Of a stretch of 62,171 bases of DNA, positions 1-7,970 are shown in pieces. The stretch is taken from positions 1-62,171 of the forward strand of contig JAPLPD010000175.1 in NCBI GenBank assembly GCA_026400395.1, in the 5' to 3' direction. The position numbers and the translations under genes were made by a program. Each line of letters begins with the position of its first letter. The stretch's first letter is position 1. Origin of the DNA: Alphaproteobacteria bacterium (GTDB lineage: Bacteria > Pseudomonadota > Alphaproteobacteria > Rhizobiales > Xanthobacteraceae). Below the pieces are notes generated by a model, which had not been told where the DNA came from, made no database searches, and saw only the letters and a program-made list of their open reading frames with translations.

Positions 1-2
1 CC

Positions 3-140
3 GCCAGACGCGGCCCTACGGGCGCACGCCGCCGCTGCTGGGGCGCCTCCGGTCGGGCTCCGCCCTCCCTTCGTCACCCCAGCAGCGGCGCATTCTCATC
101 CTGATTGTCGCGGGATTCTCACCTTGATTGTCGCGCCGCA
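3..140 (-). mobile_element. Terminal 138 bp of an IS21-like insertion sequence (left copy)
   Basis: Positions 3-140 are the exact reverse complement of 62034-62171. The inner boundary reads ...GCCGCA at 140, so the element ends in CA (TG on the other strand), as IS21-family elements do. Two 21-bp direct repeats with a 23-bp period (92-112 and 115-135, two mismatches) resemble the multiple terminal transposase-binding repeats of that family. A 13-bp inverted repeat (31-43 with 77-89) lies further inside. No transposase gene is in the window, because the element body lies to the left of base 1. Family assignment rests on end architecture only. Confidence 0.75.
92..135. repeat. Two 21-bp direct repeats in the IS terminus
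   Basis: The units at 92-112 and 115-135 share 19 of 21 bases (ATTCTCAYCYTGATTGTCGCG). They are likely transposase-binding sites at the IS end. The mirror copies are at 62039-62059 and 62062-62082. Confidence 0.8.
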
Positions 141-1782
141 AGCGGGCGGCCGTCGGCTTCGGACGCAACATCCGGGCGCTGAACGCCCACACCGATCCGG
201 ACGACTTCATCCGCCGTGTTCCACTGAGCCTATTGGTGGATGGTGAACCGACGCCGTCCATGTCCGTGGAGATCGCCGCCCGCACCACCGGAAACGCGTC
301 GCCGCTGAAAATCTCCAGTTCGGGCGTGATCCCGAACACCATCGCGCTCAACTTCGCCGGCGGGGCCGACGACATCCCGACCTATTTGTTCTCCGACCTG
401 CGAGCCTGCGCCGAAAGCGGCAACATGGATTTCTTCCGGCGCCACTTCGACGGCAAGGCGGTGCTCGTTGGGACCGTTCTGGACATCGAGGATCGCAAGA
501 TCACGTCAAAGCGTTTCGCGACCGCACCCGAGGGCGCATACGCGGAGCGCTGCGTGCTGCCACCGCCCGCCAGCGGCCATAAGTTCACACGCGATTCAAT
601 CGCGGGCGTTTACATCCACGCGACCGCGGTGAACAACATTGTCCGTGGCGATACGCTGGTCGAATTTAGCTCCGCGTTAACCGCCGCACTTTCGTTCGTC
701 ATGGCCGCGCTCGCGGCGCTGGTGGCGCTGGCATTGGGCCCCGCCACGGCTACTGTTGGGTTTCTCGGACTTGCATTGACTTGGGTCGCCGGCGCCACCG
801 TGGCCTTTCGGCAAGCATATGCGCTACCGTTGATCGAGCCAGTTCTGGCCGGCCTCGGTGCGCTCGGCGCCATGATCGGCTACCGCTTCGTCATCGCGGA
901 TCGCGGCAAGCGCCTGCTGCGGCAGAGCTTCTCGCTGTATCTGCCGCCCGCGCTGATCGAAAAGATGATGACTTCGAACAAGCCGCCGGCGCTGGGTGGG
1001 GAAATCCGAAACGTAACCGTCTATTTTTCCGATATCGAAGATTTTTCATCGCTGTCGGAGAGGACCGATCCTGCCGATCTCGTCCGCGCGATGAACGAGT
1101 ATCTGTCGGCCATGACCGACATCGTCGAGAGACACGGAGGTTTCGTCGATAAATACATCGGGGATGCGATCGTGGCCGTGTTCGGCGCACCACTCGACGA
1201 TCCAGATCATGCGACCAATGCCGTTCACGCCGCTTTGGAGTGCGCCGCCCAACTCGGGCGACTGGGGCTCATCCGTGTCGTGTTTGGAAGCACCGTCCGC
1301 CAGCGCATCGGCCTCAACTCAGGTGAGGCCATCGTCGGCAATATCGGCTCCCGCCGACGTTTCAATTACACGGTGATGGGAGACACGGTGAACCTGGCCT
1401 CCCGCCTCGAAGGCGCCAACAAGGTTTTCGGCACCACCGTGATTGCTTCGGAGACCACAGCGAATGCAACCGGTCGCGCGTTTGCGTGGCGAGAACTTGA
1501 CCTGATCCGCGTCAAGGGACGGTCCCAGGCGGTCAGAATTTTTGAGCCCCTCGCCGCCACAGGCCAGGTCTCGCCGGAGCAGGCGCTCTACGCGGACGCC
1601 TATGCCGACGGGCTGGCGCGCTATCGGACCAAAGACTTCGCGGGCGCCGCCGACCGCTTCGCAGTCGCGGCCGGCGCGGATCGGGCATCCGCGCAGTTTC
1701 TGGAGCGAGCCAGCAAGCTCGCAAGCGCCCCGCCCGGACCGGACCGGACTGGGACGCCGTCAACACGCTCGAAGAAAAATAG
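141..1782 (+). pseudogene. CHASE2-domain adenylate cyclase, 5'-truncated by IS and frameshifted near its 3' end
   Basis: This is a class III adenylate cyclase with a periplasmic CHASE2 sensor domain. Counting from the TTG at 128 (inside the IS end), residues 1-175 are the C-terminal part of CHASE2. Three membrane helices follow (about 180-203, 206-226, 234-253), then the cyclase domain at about 295-470. Metal ligands Asp302 and Asp346, adenine-selecting Lys342, and an intact GDTVNLASRLE motif suggest an intact catalytic core. The signal or first membrane segment and the start of CHASE2 are lost where the IS joins at 140/141. The IS supplies an in-frame TTG at 128. Near the C terminus the 5-mer CGGAC occurs three times in a row (1735-1749). 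Removing one copy restores a typical ending, PDWDAVNTLEEK, with a stop at 1780-1782. As written, the frame runs on to 2053 across the patatin gene and the extra residues look like shadow sequence. Confidence 0.85.
1735..1749 (+). repeat. (CGGAC)x3 tandem repeat at the cyclase frameshift
   Basis: Three consecutive CGGAC units sit in the last coding stretch of the cyclase. With two units the frame would stop at 1782. With three it stays open for about 90 further codons. This suggests slipped-strand expansion or an assembly error. Confidence 0.7.
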
Positions 1783-1811
1783 GATTGCGCCGGATGGATC
1801 TGCGCAATCCT
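1781..1811. terminator. Perfect 10-bp stem-loop between convergent genes
   Basis: AGGATTGCGC (1781-1790) pairs perfectly with GCGCAATCCT (1802-1811) around an 11-nt loop. It starts at the restored stop codon of the cyclase and lies 18 bp from the end of the patatin gene on the other strand. There is no clear U-run, so it may be a bidirectional mRNA-end hairpin rather than a classic intrinsic terminator. Confidence 0.5.
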
Positions 1812-1829
1812 GGTCGAAGTCCGGTACCG

Positions 1830-2885
1830 CTAAAGAAACTCTTTCTTCAGGTCCACCGACGAGCGCACGTTCAAGTGCTCGAAATTATGCCGGAGCCATT
1901 CGCCGGCGAGCGCACGCCCGCGGTCACGCAGCATCTGCAGAAATGCCCAGTCGGACTCCATTTTGCTGGCCGAATTCAGATCGGCCATCGCCAGATCGGC
2001 TCGCACAGAGTGAATCAACACATATTTCAACTTCTCCCGGAACTCATCCTTGATCCAGCCATCGTCCAGCAACTTCTGCACGAAATAGACTGAACGCAGT
2101 TCCTTGATGAGAGAGGAATTGAACGTGATTTCGTTAAGACGGTTGGCTATGTCGGCCGCGGTTTTTGGCGTTCCAGCCCGCTCGATCGGATTGATGTGCA
2201 AAATGACCACGTCGCGCGACGTCGTGTTGTAGAACAGCGGGTACAGAACGGGATTGCCCATGTACCCGCCATCCCAATAGTGTTCGCCAGCGATTTCAAC
2301 GGCTTGAAAAACCTGTGGCAGGCACGCCGAGGCAAGAACCGTATCGGCCGTCACTTCGTGCGAGTCGAAGATTTTGACCTTCCCGGTGCGAACATTGGTC
2401 GCGCAAATGAAAACTTTGGTGACCTCACGATTCTTATGCAATTCCTCAAAGTCGACCTGCTGCTCCAGAACCTCGCGCAACGGATTGTAATTCGACGGGT
2501 TCAGCTGATACGGCGAATAAAGGCTCATCATCGACTTCACGAGCCCGCCCATCGGATTTTCCGGCATGAAGGCGTCCCAAGGCATCTTCGGCATTTTGAA
2601 ACGCTGCCCGGCGTCAGAAATGGCCTTCCAGAAATTATGCAATGCCTCTCGCGCGCCGTCGTTGCCCTTCAATTTTCCATAGGCATAGACGACCGCGTTC
2701 ATTGAACCCGCACTGGTTCCGCAAACGCCCTCGATTTCGATTCGACCGTCTTCGAGGAATTTGTCCATGACGCCCCACCCGAAAGCGCCGTGAGAACCGC
2801 CACCTTGCAAAGCAAAGTTGATGATCTTCTTCTGCCCGGTCGAGGCACCGGCTTCTTTAGGCGATACTTGGGGTTTCGACGTCAT
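1830..2885 (-). CDS. Patatin-like phospholipase family protein
   Basis: This is a 351-residue serine hydrolase of the patatin family (Ser-Asp dyad, acyl-ester hydrolysis). The oxyanion glycine motif GGGSHGAFG is at residues 28-36. The nucleophile elbow GTSAG is at 56-60 with Ser58, and the DGG motif supplies Asp205. I see no signal peptide, so it is probably cytosolic. It lies downstream of the 3-hydroxybutyrate dehydrogenase gene on the same strand, 80 bp apart. That pairing could place it in polyhydroxybutyrate or lipid turnover, but this is inference from position. It converges with the damaged cyclase gene. Confidence 0.9.
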   Translation of the reverse strand: MTSKPQVSPKEAGASTGQKKIINFALQGGGSHGAFGWGVMDKFLEDGRIEIEGVCGTSAGSMNAVVYAYGKLKGNDGAREALHNFWKAISDAGQRFKMPKMPWDAFMPENPMGGLVKSMMSLYSPYQLNPSNYNPLREVLEQQVDFEELHKNREVTKVFICATNVRTGKVKIFDSHEVTADTVLASACLPQVFQAVEIAGEHYWDGGYMGNPVLYPLFYNTTSRDVVILHINPIERAGTPKTAADIANRLNEITFNSSLIKELRSVYFVQKLLDDGWIKDEFREKLKYVLIHSVRADLAMADLNSASKMESDWAFLQMLRDRGRALAGEWLRHNFEHLNVRSSVDLKKEFL

Positions 2886-2965
2886 GGACTGGATACCTTT
2901 GGTACTGGTCAGATGTTCACGCTTGTGACAACCGAGATGGATCGTTCAGATTTCGGCTGGTCCGC

Positions 2966-3748
2966 TCAGTGCGCGGTCCAACCGCCCTCAACGGCAATGC
3001 TCGTACCGGTGATCGACGCCGCCGCATCGCTGCAAAGGAAGACGGCTACTCCCGCGAGCTGCTCGGTGGTGACGAACTGCTTGGTTGGCTGCGCCGCCAG
3101 CAGCACGTCGCGCTTCACCTGCTCCTCGGTGATGCCGCGCGCCTTGGCCGTATCCGGGATCTGCATCTCGACCAGCGGGGTGAGCACGTAGCCTGGGCAG
3201 ATCGCGTTCACCGTCACGCCGTTCTCAGCGACTTCGAGGGCCACAGTCTTGGTAAAGCCCAGGACGCCGTGCTTCGATGTGACGTAAGCCGATTTGAACG
3301 GCGAAGCGACGAGCGCGTGCGCGGAGGCCAGGTTGATGATGCGCCCCCACTTCTTCGACTTCATGTAGGGCACGGCCATGCGCGTGGTGTGAAATGCGGA
3401 CGTCATGTTGATGGCGATGATCGCGTCCCACTTCGCCGTCGGAAAATCCTCGACCGGCGCCACGTGCTGGATGCCCGCGTTGTTGACCAGGATGTCGATA
3501 CCGCCGAGATCCGATGCTGCCTTGCGCATCATCGCCTCGATCTGGTCCGGCTTGCTCATGTCCGCGCCGTCATACAGAACTTTGATTCCGAATTTGGCGG
3601 CAAGGTCCGCGCGCAGCTTTTCGATCTCGGCGGCGTTGCCAAAGCCATTGAGCACCAAGTTCATGCCTTCCTTGGCGAACCCTTCGGCGATGCCCAAGCC
3701 AATTCCACTGGTCGATCCAGTGATTAGTGCATTCTTTCCCTTAAGCAT
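2966..3748 (-). CDS. bdhA: 3-hydroxybutyrate dehydrogenase (SDR family)
   Basis: A 260-residue short-chain dehydrogenase that would interconvert D-3-hydroxybutyrate and acetoacetate with NAD. The nucleotide-binding motif TGSTSGIG is at residues 10-17, NNAG at about 89-92, and the catalytic Ser142, Tyr155 and Lys159 are present. The C-terminal AVEGGWTAH end is typical of bacterial 3-hydroxybutyrate dehydrogenases. The start at 3748 is chosen because GGAG lies at the right distance upstream and the protein begins MLKGK. The reading frame continues upstream to 3979 without plausible sequence. Product acetoacetate links it conceptually to the acetoacetate-decarboxylase-like genes transcribed divergently, but that is inference. 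Confidence 0.9.
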   Translation of the reverse strand: MLKGKNALITGSTSGIGLGIAEGFAKEGMNLVLNGFGNAAEIEKLRADLAAKFGIKVLYDGADMSKPDQIEAMMRKAASDLGGIDILVNNAGIQHVAPVEDFPTAKWDAIIAINMTSAFHTTRMAVPYMKSKKWGRIINLASAHALVASPFKSAYVTSKHGVLGFTKTVALEVAENGVTVNAICPGYVLTPLVEMQIPDTAKARGITEEQVKRDVLLAAQPTKQFVTTEQLAGVAVFLCSDAAASITGTSIAVEGGWTAH

Positions 3749-4184
3749 GTTAACTACTCCGATGTGTGCAATAGCTCGATAGTCACCAACGCCGGTGACG
3801 GCATGAAGAATTAGAACGACGTGTCGTGGGGGTGGACTACGGCACCACTTCTCCCCCCGAAGGAGTGATACGCCGAACTGAAGGATAATCTGATCAAGCT
3901 GTCTCGGCCAGAGGCGTTTTTTCGGCCCATTGCAGATTTGTTGGGCAGCACGCCCGCGAACCAGCCGCACGCTCGTCAAAAGAATTATACCAGTATCGAA
4001 AATGTTTCTTCGTATGCTCCCTGTGACCGGCTACTGTCAACGGCTACACTGGCGTCGGCGCGAACGTTAAACTAACATTCCTACCGGACCGTTCAGTGAT
4101 TGCCGGGCCCAACCAGAAAACGCCGACTGATTGTCTGCCTGAGCCCAACTCGTGGGGGCTTGGCCAGTAGCAGAGGATACTAAA
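3749..4184. promoter_or_regulatory. Divergent intergenic region, 436 bp, no gene seen
   Basis: This is the only gap above 300 bp. It separates the leftward dehydrogenase gene from the rightward decarboxylase-like operon and is visibly less GC-rich than its flanks, so it should hold both promoters. I see a weak dyad GTCACC-6-GGTGAC at 3782-3799 but no convincing operator, riboswitch or small gene. The frame that runs through part of it (to 3979, minus strand) is an upstream extension of the dehydrogenase without recognisable protein content. Confidence 0.4.
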
Positions 4185-4934
4185 ATGAACGCCGAGCAGA
4201 TTTTAAGTCTTCCTTCGATGCCGGCCGCCAGCCCCAGCTATCCGCTGGGGCCTTATCGCTTCATCGATCGCGAATTCATGATCGTTACGTATGAAACCGA
4301 TCGCGACCTGTTGCGGGAAGCCGTGCCGGAACCGCTCGATCCCAATCCGGACGGGCATGTCCTGTACGAATGGATCCGCATGCCGGACAGTTCAGGTTTC
4401 GGTGACTACACCGAAAGTGGCATCGTCATTCCGTGTACCTTCAAGGGCGAACCCATCAACTATACCGCCCAGATGTATCTCGACGATGAGCCGCCGATTT
4501 CAGCCGGCCGGGAAATCTGGGGTTTTCCTAAGAAATATGCGCAGCCCAAGCTCGAAGTGCGCGGCGACACACTGACGGGCACGCTGGACTACGCCGGGCA
4601 GATAGTCGCCATGGGCACGATGGCCTACAAGCATCAAACGGCGCCCGGCGGGGTGGAAGCCCAAGCCAAAGGAATGGCCAAGACGTCCTGCAATCTAAAG
4701 ATCATTCCCGACGTGAATGGCGAAGCCAAGATTTGCCAGTTGGTCGCGTACAACCTGATCGACATTGAGGTCAAAGGCGTGTGGCTCTCGCCCGCGCGGC
4801 TGAACCTGATCCCGCACGTCAACGCGCCGGTGGCCGATTTGCCAATCAAGCGCGTCGTCGGCGGAAAGCATTTCATCAGCAATCTGACCCTGCCGCACGG
4901 TCGAGTGCTGTACGACTACCTCAAGGACGCGTGA
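4185..4934 (+). CDS. Acetoacetate decarboxylase family protein, catalytic residues intact
   Basis: A 249-residue protein with the full acetoacetate decarboxylase fold signature. Compared with the Clostridium acetobutylicum enzyme, the Schiff-base lysine and its pKa-shifting neighbour are Lys116-Lys117 in the GREIWGFPKK motif. The acidic pair is Glu62 and Glu77 (DYTESG), and the substrate-site arginine is Arg29. It could decarboxylate acetoacetate or a related beta-keto acid. Family members with other substrates exist, so the exact reaction is open. The start at 4185 follows GAGGA. It forms an operon with a degenerate paralogue 14 bp downstream and then an MmgE/PrpD gene. Confidence 0.88.
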   Translation: MNAEQILSLPSMPAASPSYPLGPYRFIDREFMIVTYETDRDLLREAVPEPLDPNPDGHVLYEWIRMPDSSGFGDYTESGIVIPCTFKGEPINYTAQMYLDDEPPISAGREIWGFPKKYAQPKLEVRGDTLTGTLDYAGQIVAMGTMAYKHQTAPGGVEAQAKGMAKTSCNLKIIPDVNGEAKICQLVAYNLIDIEVKGVWLSPARLNLIPHVNAPVADLPIKRVVGGKHFISNLTLPHGRVLYDYLKDA

Positions 4935-4948
4935 GCAGGGACAAAGCC

Positions 4949-5689
4949 ATGAAAAAATCAGACGTCATTGCGCTTGCTTCGATGCCCTTGCAGAGCCCGA
5001 CTTTTCCACGGGGCCCGTACCGTTTCTTCCGGCGCGCGTATCTCGTCATCAACTACAAGACCGACCCGGCGCTGATCCGCGCCAGCTTGCCGGAGCCGCT
5101 GGAGCCGGCCGGCGATGTCGTCGCGGTGCAATGGCTGGACCTGCCCGACGGCGAAGGCTTCGGCGCCTACTCGGCCACGGCGCAGGTCATTCCCTGCACC
5201 TTGAAAGGCGAGGCCTGCAATTTCGTCAGCCAGATGTACGTCGACAGTTCACCCCCGCTAGCGGGCGGCCGCGAGATTTGGGGCTACCCGATGAAATTCG
5301 GCAAGGCCTCGCTGAAGGTGAATGCCGATACACTCACTGGCTCGCTACATTACGCGACCCAGTCCATCGCCACCGGAACGATGGTCTACAAGCACGACGC
5401 GTTCCGCACGGACTACACCACTGAGCGGGAGAATCTGCAGCGCACGCAGATTACGCTCAAGCTCATTCCCGACATCGACGGCAAGCCGGCGATTGCCCAG
5501 CTCGTGGCGATCAAGTTCGAGAATGTCGTCGTGCATGGCGCCTGGACCGGGCGAGCCCGGCTGGAGTTGATTCCATCGGTGAACTGCCCGCTCGCAGATC
5601 TGCCGGTCCGCGAGGTCATCGGCGGCCATCACATGGAAACCGACATGACGCTGCCTTATGGAAAGGTCGTTCACGACTACCTGGCGTGA
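4949..5689 (+). CDS. Acetoacetate-decarboxylase-like protein lacking the catalytic residues
   Basis: A 246-residue paralogue of the preceding gene with the same fold signature (FPRGPYRF, GGREIWGYP). Its catalytic positions are changed: the Schiff-base lysine is Met115 (motif YPMK), the glutamate of the YTES motif is Ala76 (YSAT), and the other acidic residue is Gln61. Only the neighbouring Lys116 is kept. It is unlikely to work by the classical Schiff-base decarboxylation. It could be a regulatory partner of the first protein, a binding protein, or an enzyme with another mechanism. The ATG at 4949 follows a GAGCAGGG stretch overlapping the stop of the upstream gene, suggesting coupled translation. 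Confidence 0.85.
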   Translation: MKKSDVIALASMPLQSPTFPRGPYRFFRRAYLVINYKTDPALIRASLPEPLEPAGDVVAVQWLDLPDGEGFGAYSATAQVIPCTLKGEACNFVSQMYVDSSPPLAGGREIWGYPMKFGKASLKVNADTLTGSLHYATQSIATGTMVYKHDAFRTDYTTERENLQRTQITLKLIPDIDGKPAIAQLVAIKFENVVVHGAWTGRARLELIPSVNCPLADLPVREVIGGHHMETDMTLPYGKVVHDYLA

Positions 5690-5768
5690 TGCATGTTGAT
5701 TTTTGAGCTGAGAGTGGCATTCGTTGACCGTGCGGCGGACGGATTCGCCCATAGTTACGGACGACGCC

Positions 5769-7112
5769 ATGGATCACAGCACAAAAAGCATAGTCGAGGT
5801 CGCGACCCGGCTCGGCTTTGCCGATTTACCGGCCGATCTGGTGCACGATTGCAACCGGCGGATTGTTGACACCATCGGTTGCGCGATCGCTGCCTTCGAC
5901 GAGGAGCCGGTGCGAATCGCTCGCGCGGTGGCGATGCGAGCGGAGGCCGCGGACGGCGCTTCGGTGATCGGCACCGGATACCGCACACTGCCGGAGCTCG
6001 CGGCCTTCGCCAACAGCGTGGCGAGCCGCTTTATCGAAGGCAACGACACCTATCCCGGCGGCGGCGGCCATCCGAGCGATTGCCCGCTGCCGATTCTTGC
6101 CGTCGCGCAGGCCAGCCGCGCCAGCGCACAAACCGCGATCACCGCGATCGTGCTGGGCTACGAGGTGCATCGCTATCTGTTTCGCGCCTACCCGATGCGG
6201 AAGCATGCGCTCGACTATGTGCTCTACAACGCAGTCTCCAGCGCAGTCGGCGCGACGAAGGTGCTCGGATTGTCCGCCGCGCAAACCGCCAACGCCATTG
6301 CGCTCGCGGCAGTGCCCAATCTCGGCACCGACATCAGCCGGCGCGGCAACCTCACCATGTGGAAGGGCTGCGCCGCCGCCAACGCGGCGCGCAACGGCGT
6401 GTTCGCCGCTGTGATGGCGAAGGAAGGCATGACCGGCCCACCAACGCCGTTTGAGGACGGTTTGACCGCGGTGATTGGCGCCGGGGAGCTCTGTCCGTTC
6501 CCGGTCGATCCCAACACGTTCAGCCTGCTGCGGGCTGACTATAAATTCTTTCTCAGCGAATTCCATGCCCAGGGGCCGGCTTTCCTGGCGCTCGAACTGT
6601 TGCCTCAGATCGCGCTCGACAACATCGAGACGATCGAGGTGTTCACTTATTACTTTGCCTGGTTTGAGATCGGCAGCGGCGCGGAAAAGTGGGCGCCAAC
6701 GACACGCGAGACCGCGGACCACAGCATGCCCTACGTGGTGGCGGCCGTTCTGATTGATGGCGCCTACACCGACGCAATCTTCCAGCCCGCGCGATTCCAG
6801 GATCGGCGGACACATGAGCTGATGAACAAGATCACGATCAAGGAAGATGCCGAATTCAACAAGCGCTATCCGAACTGCTTGCCGTGCCGGATGACCATCA
6901 CGATGGCGGGCGGCAAGCAGATGACGGCGGAACTGACCAATCCCATCGGCCATCACGACCGGCCCATGACCGACAAACAGGTCATAGAGAAGTTTCGCGG
7001 ACTGGCCGGGCGGAAGCTGTCTGCCGAACGAATGGAAAAGGTTCTCGATCGCGTATGGGGCATCGAGAACGAAAACAACTGGCCGATGCTGTTCGACGAC
7101 TTGCGGATATAG
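5769..7112 (+). CDS. MmgE/PrpD family protein
   Basis: A 447-residue member of the MmgE/PrpD family, which includes 2-methylcitrate dehydratase, cis-aconitate decarboxylase and many uncharacterised members acting on small polycarboxylates. The N-terminal all-helical domain (RRIVDTIGCAIAAF, then the long helical region with SRRGNLTMWKG) and the smaller C-terminal domain are complete. I chose ATG 5769; a TTG at 5724 would add 15 residues. It lies 79 bp after the second acetoacetate-decarboxylase-like gene on the same strand, probably the same operon. I would not call it methylcitrate dehydratase, since no prpB or prpC lies nearby. Confidence 0.87.
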   Translation: MDHSTKSIVEVATRLGFADLPADLVHDCNRRIVDTIGCAIAAFDEEPVRIARAVAMRAEAADGASVIGTGYRTLPELAAFANSVASRFIEGNDTYPGGGGHPSDCPLPILAVAQASRASAQTAITAIVLGYEVHRYLFRAYPMRKHALDYVLYNAVSSAVGATKVLGLSAAQTANAIALAAVPNLGTDISRRGNLTMWKGCAAANAARNGVFAAVMAKEGMTGPPTPFEDGLTAVIGAGELCPFPVDPNTFSLLRADYKFFLSEFHAQGPAFLALELLPQIALDNIETIEVFTYYFAWFEIGSGAEKWAPTTRETADHSMPYVVAAVLIDGAYTDAIFQPARFQDRRTHELMNKITIKEDAEFNKRYPNCLPCRMTITMAGGKQMTAELTNPIGHHDRPMTDKQVIEKFRGLAGRKLSAERMEKVLDRVWGIENENNWPMLFDDLRI

Positions 7113-7139
7113 CAACGCTCTCGCGGGAAGTTCTGGCGT

Positions 7140-7970
7140 TCACACCACCGTCTGATGCCGCTCCAGGCAAATCCGCAGCACTTCGTTCGGCTCGCGCTTC
7201 CACCAGTTCTGCGCGGAGAAGATTTCTACGTCGATGGGGCCGTTGTAGCCGGTGGCCTCGACCATCGCGCGGATTGTGCGCAAATCGATGACGCCGTCGC
7301 CCGGCATGCCCCGATCGAGCAGCAGGTCGCGCGTCGGCACCAGCCAGTCGCAGACGTGGTAGGTGAGGATGCGCTTGCCCGCGCGGGCGATCTGCCGCGG
7401 CAGATCGGGATCCCACCACACGTGATAGGCATCGACCGCGAGACCTACGCCTTCGCCGAGCTGGTCGCAGAGATCGTTGGCGTGGGCCAGCGTATTCACG
7501 CAGGCGCGGTCCGCTGTATACATCGGGTGCAACGGCTCGATGGCGAGCGGCACGCCGTTCTCGCGGGCATAGGGCAGCAGCGAGGCGAGCCCATCATGCA
7601 CCTGCCGGTGCGCGCCGGGCAAATCCTTGGAGCCCTTCGGCAGGCCGCCCGCGATCATCACCAGGGAGCGAGCGCCGATGGCCGCGGCCTCATCGACGGC
7701 GCGGCGATTGTCATCGAGCGCGACACGGCGGCCCGCCTCATCGGCCGCGGGAAACAATCCGGCCCGGCAGTAGCAACTAACCGAGAGGCCGGCAGCGCGG
7801 ATCATCTTGCCGGCCTTCTCGATGCCGGCAGCCTGCACGATGTCGCGCCACGGCGCGATGGCGGTGATGCCCGCGCGCGCGCAGCCCTCGACGAGTTGCT
7901 CCAAAGTCCACGGCTTCAATGTCGCGGAATTGATCGCCAGCAACGATCGGTCCTTGGACAGATCGCGCAT
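7140..7970 (-). CDS. Sugar phosphate isomerase/epimerase-like TIM barrel
   Basis: A 276-residue xylose-isomerase-like (AP endonuclease 2) TIM barrel. The metal-binding set is visible: Glu145 (AIEPLHP), Asp180 and His183 (VDAYHVWWDP), His205 (YHVCDW) and Glu249 (DVEIF). It probably isomerises, epimerises or dehydrates a keto-sugar or cyclitol derivative. It is the last gene of a three-gene operon: its ATG overlaps the stop of the DUF993 gene by one base. The Gfo/Idh, DUF993, TIM-barrel set implies a sugar- or inositol-like substrate. Confidence 0.85.
   Translation of the reverse strand: MRDLSKDRSLLAINSATLKPWTLEQLVEGCARAGITAIAPWRDIVQAAGIEKAGKMIRAAGLSVSCYCRAGLFPAADEAGRRVALDDNRRAVDEAAAIGARSLVMIAGGLPKGSKDLPGAHRQVHDGLASLLPYARENGVPLAIEPLHPMYTADRACVNTLAHANDLCDQLGEGVGLAVDAYHVWWDPDLPRQIARAGKRILTYHVCDWLVPTRDLLLDRGMPGDGVIDLRTIRAMVEATGYNGPIDVEIFSAQNWWKREPNEVLRICLERHQTVV

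Noticed and set aside
1783-2053. Genuine C-terminal extension of the adenylate cyclase
   Set aside because: The sequence lies opposite the patatin coding region, has low-complexity shadow composition, and disappears if one CGGAC unit is removed.
5769-7112. 2-methylcitrate dehydratase of propionate catabolism (prpD)
   Set aside because: The family is right, but no methylcitrate synthase or lyase lies nearby and the neighbours are decarboxylase-like, so the specific name is not supported.
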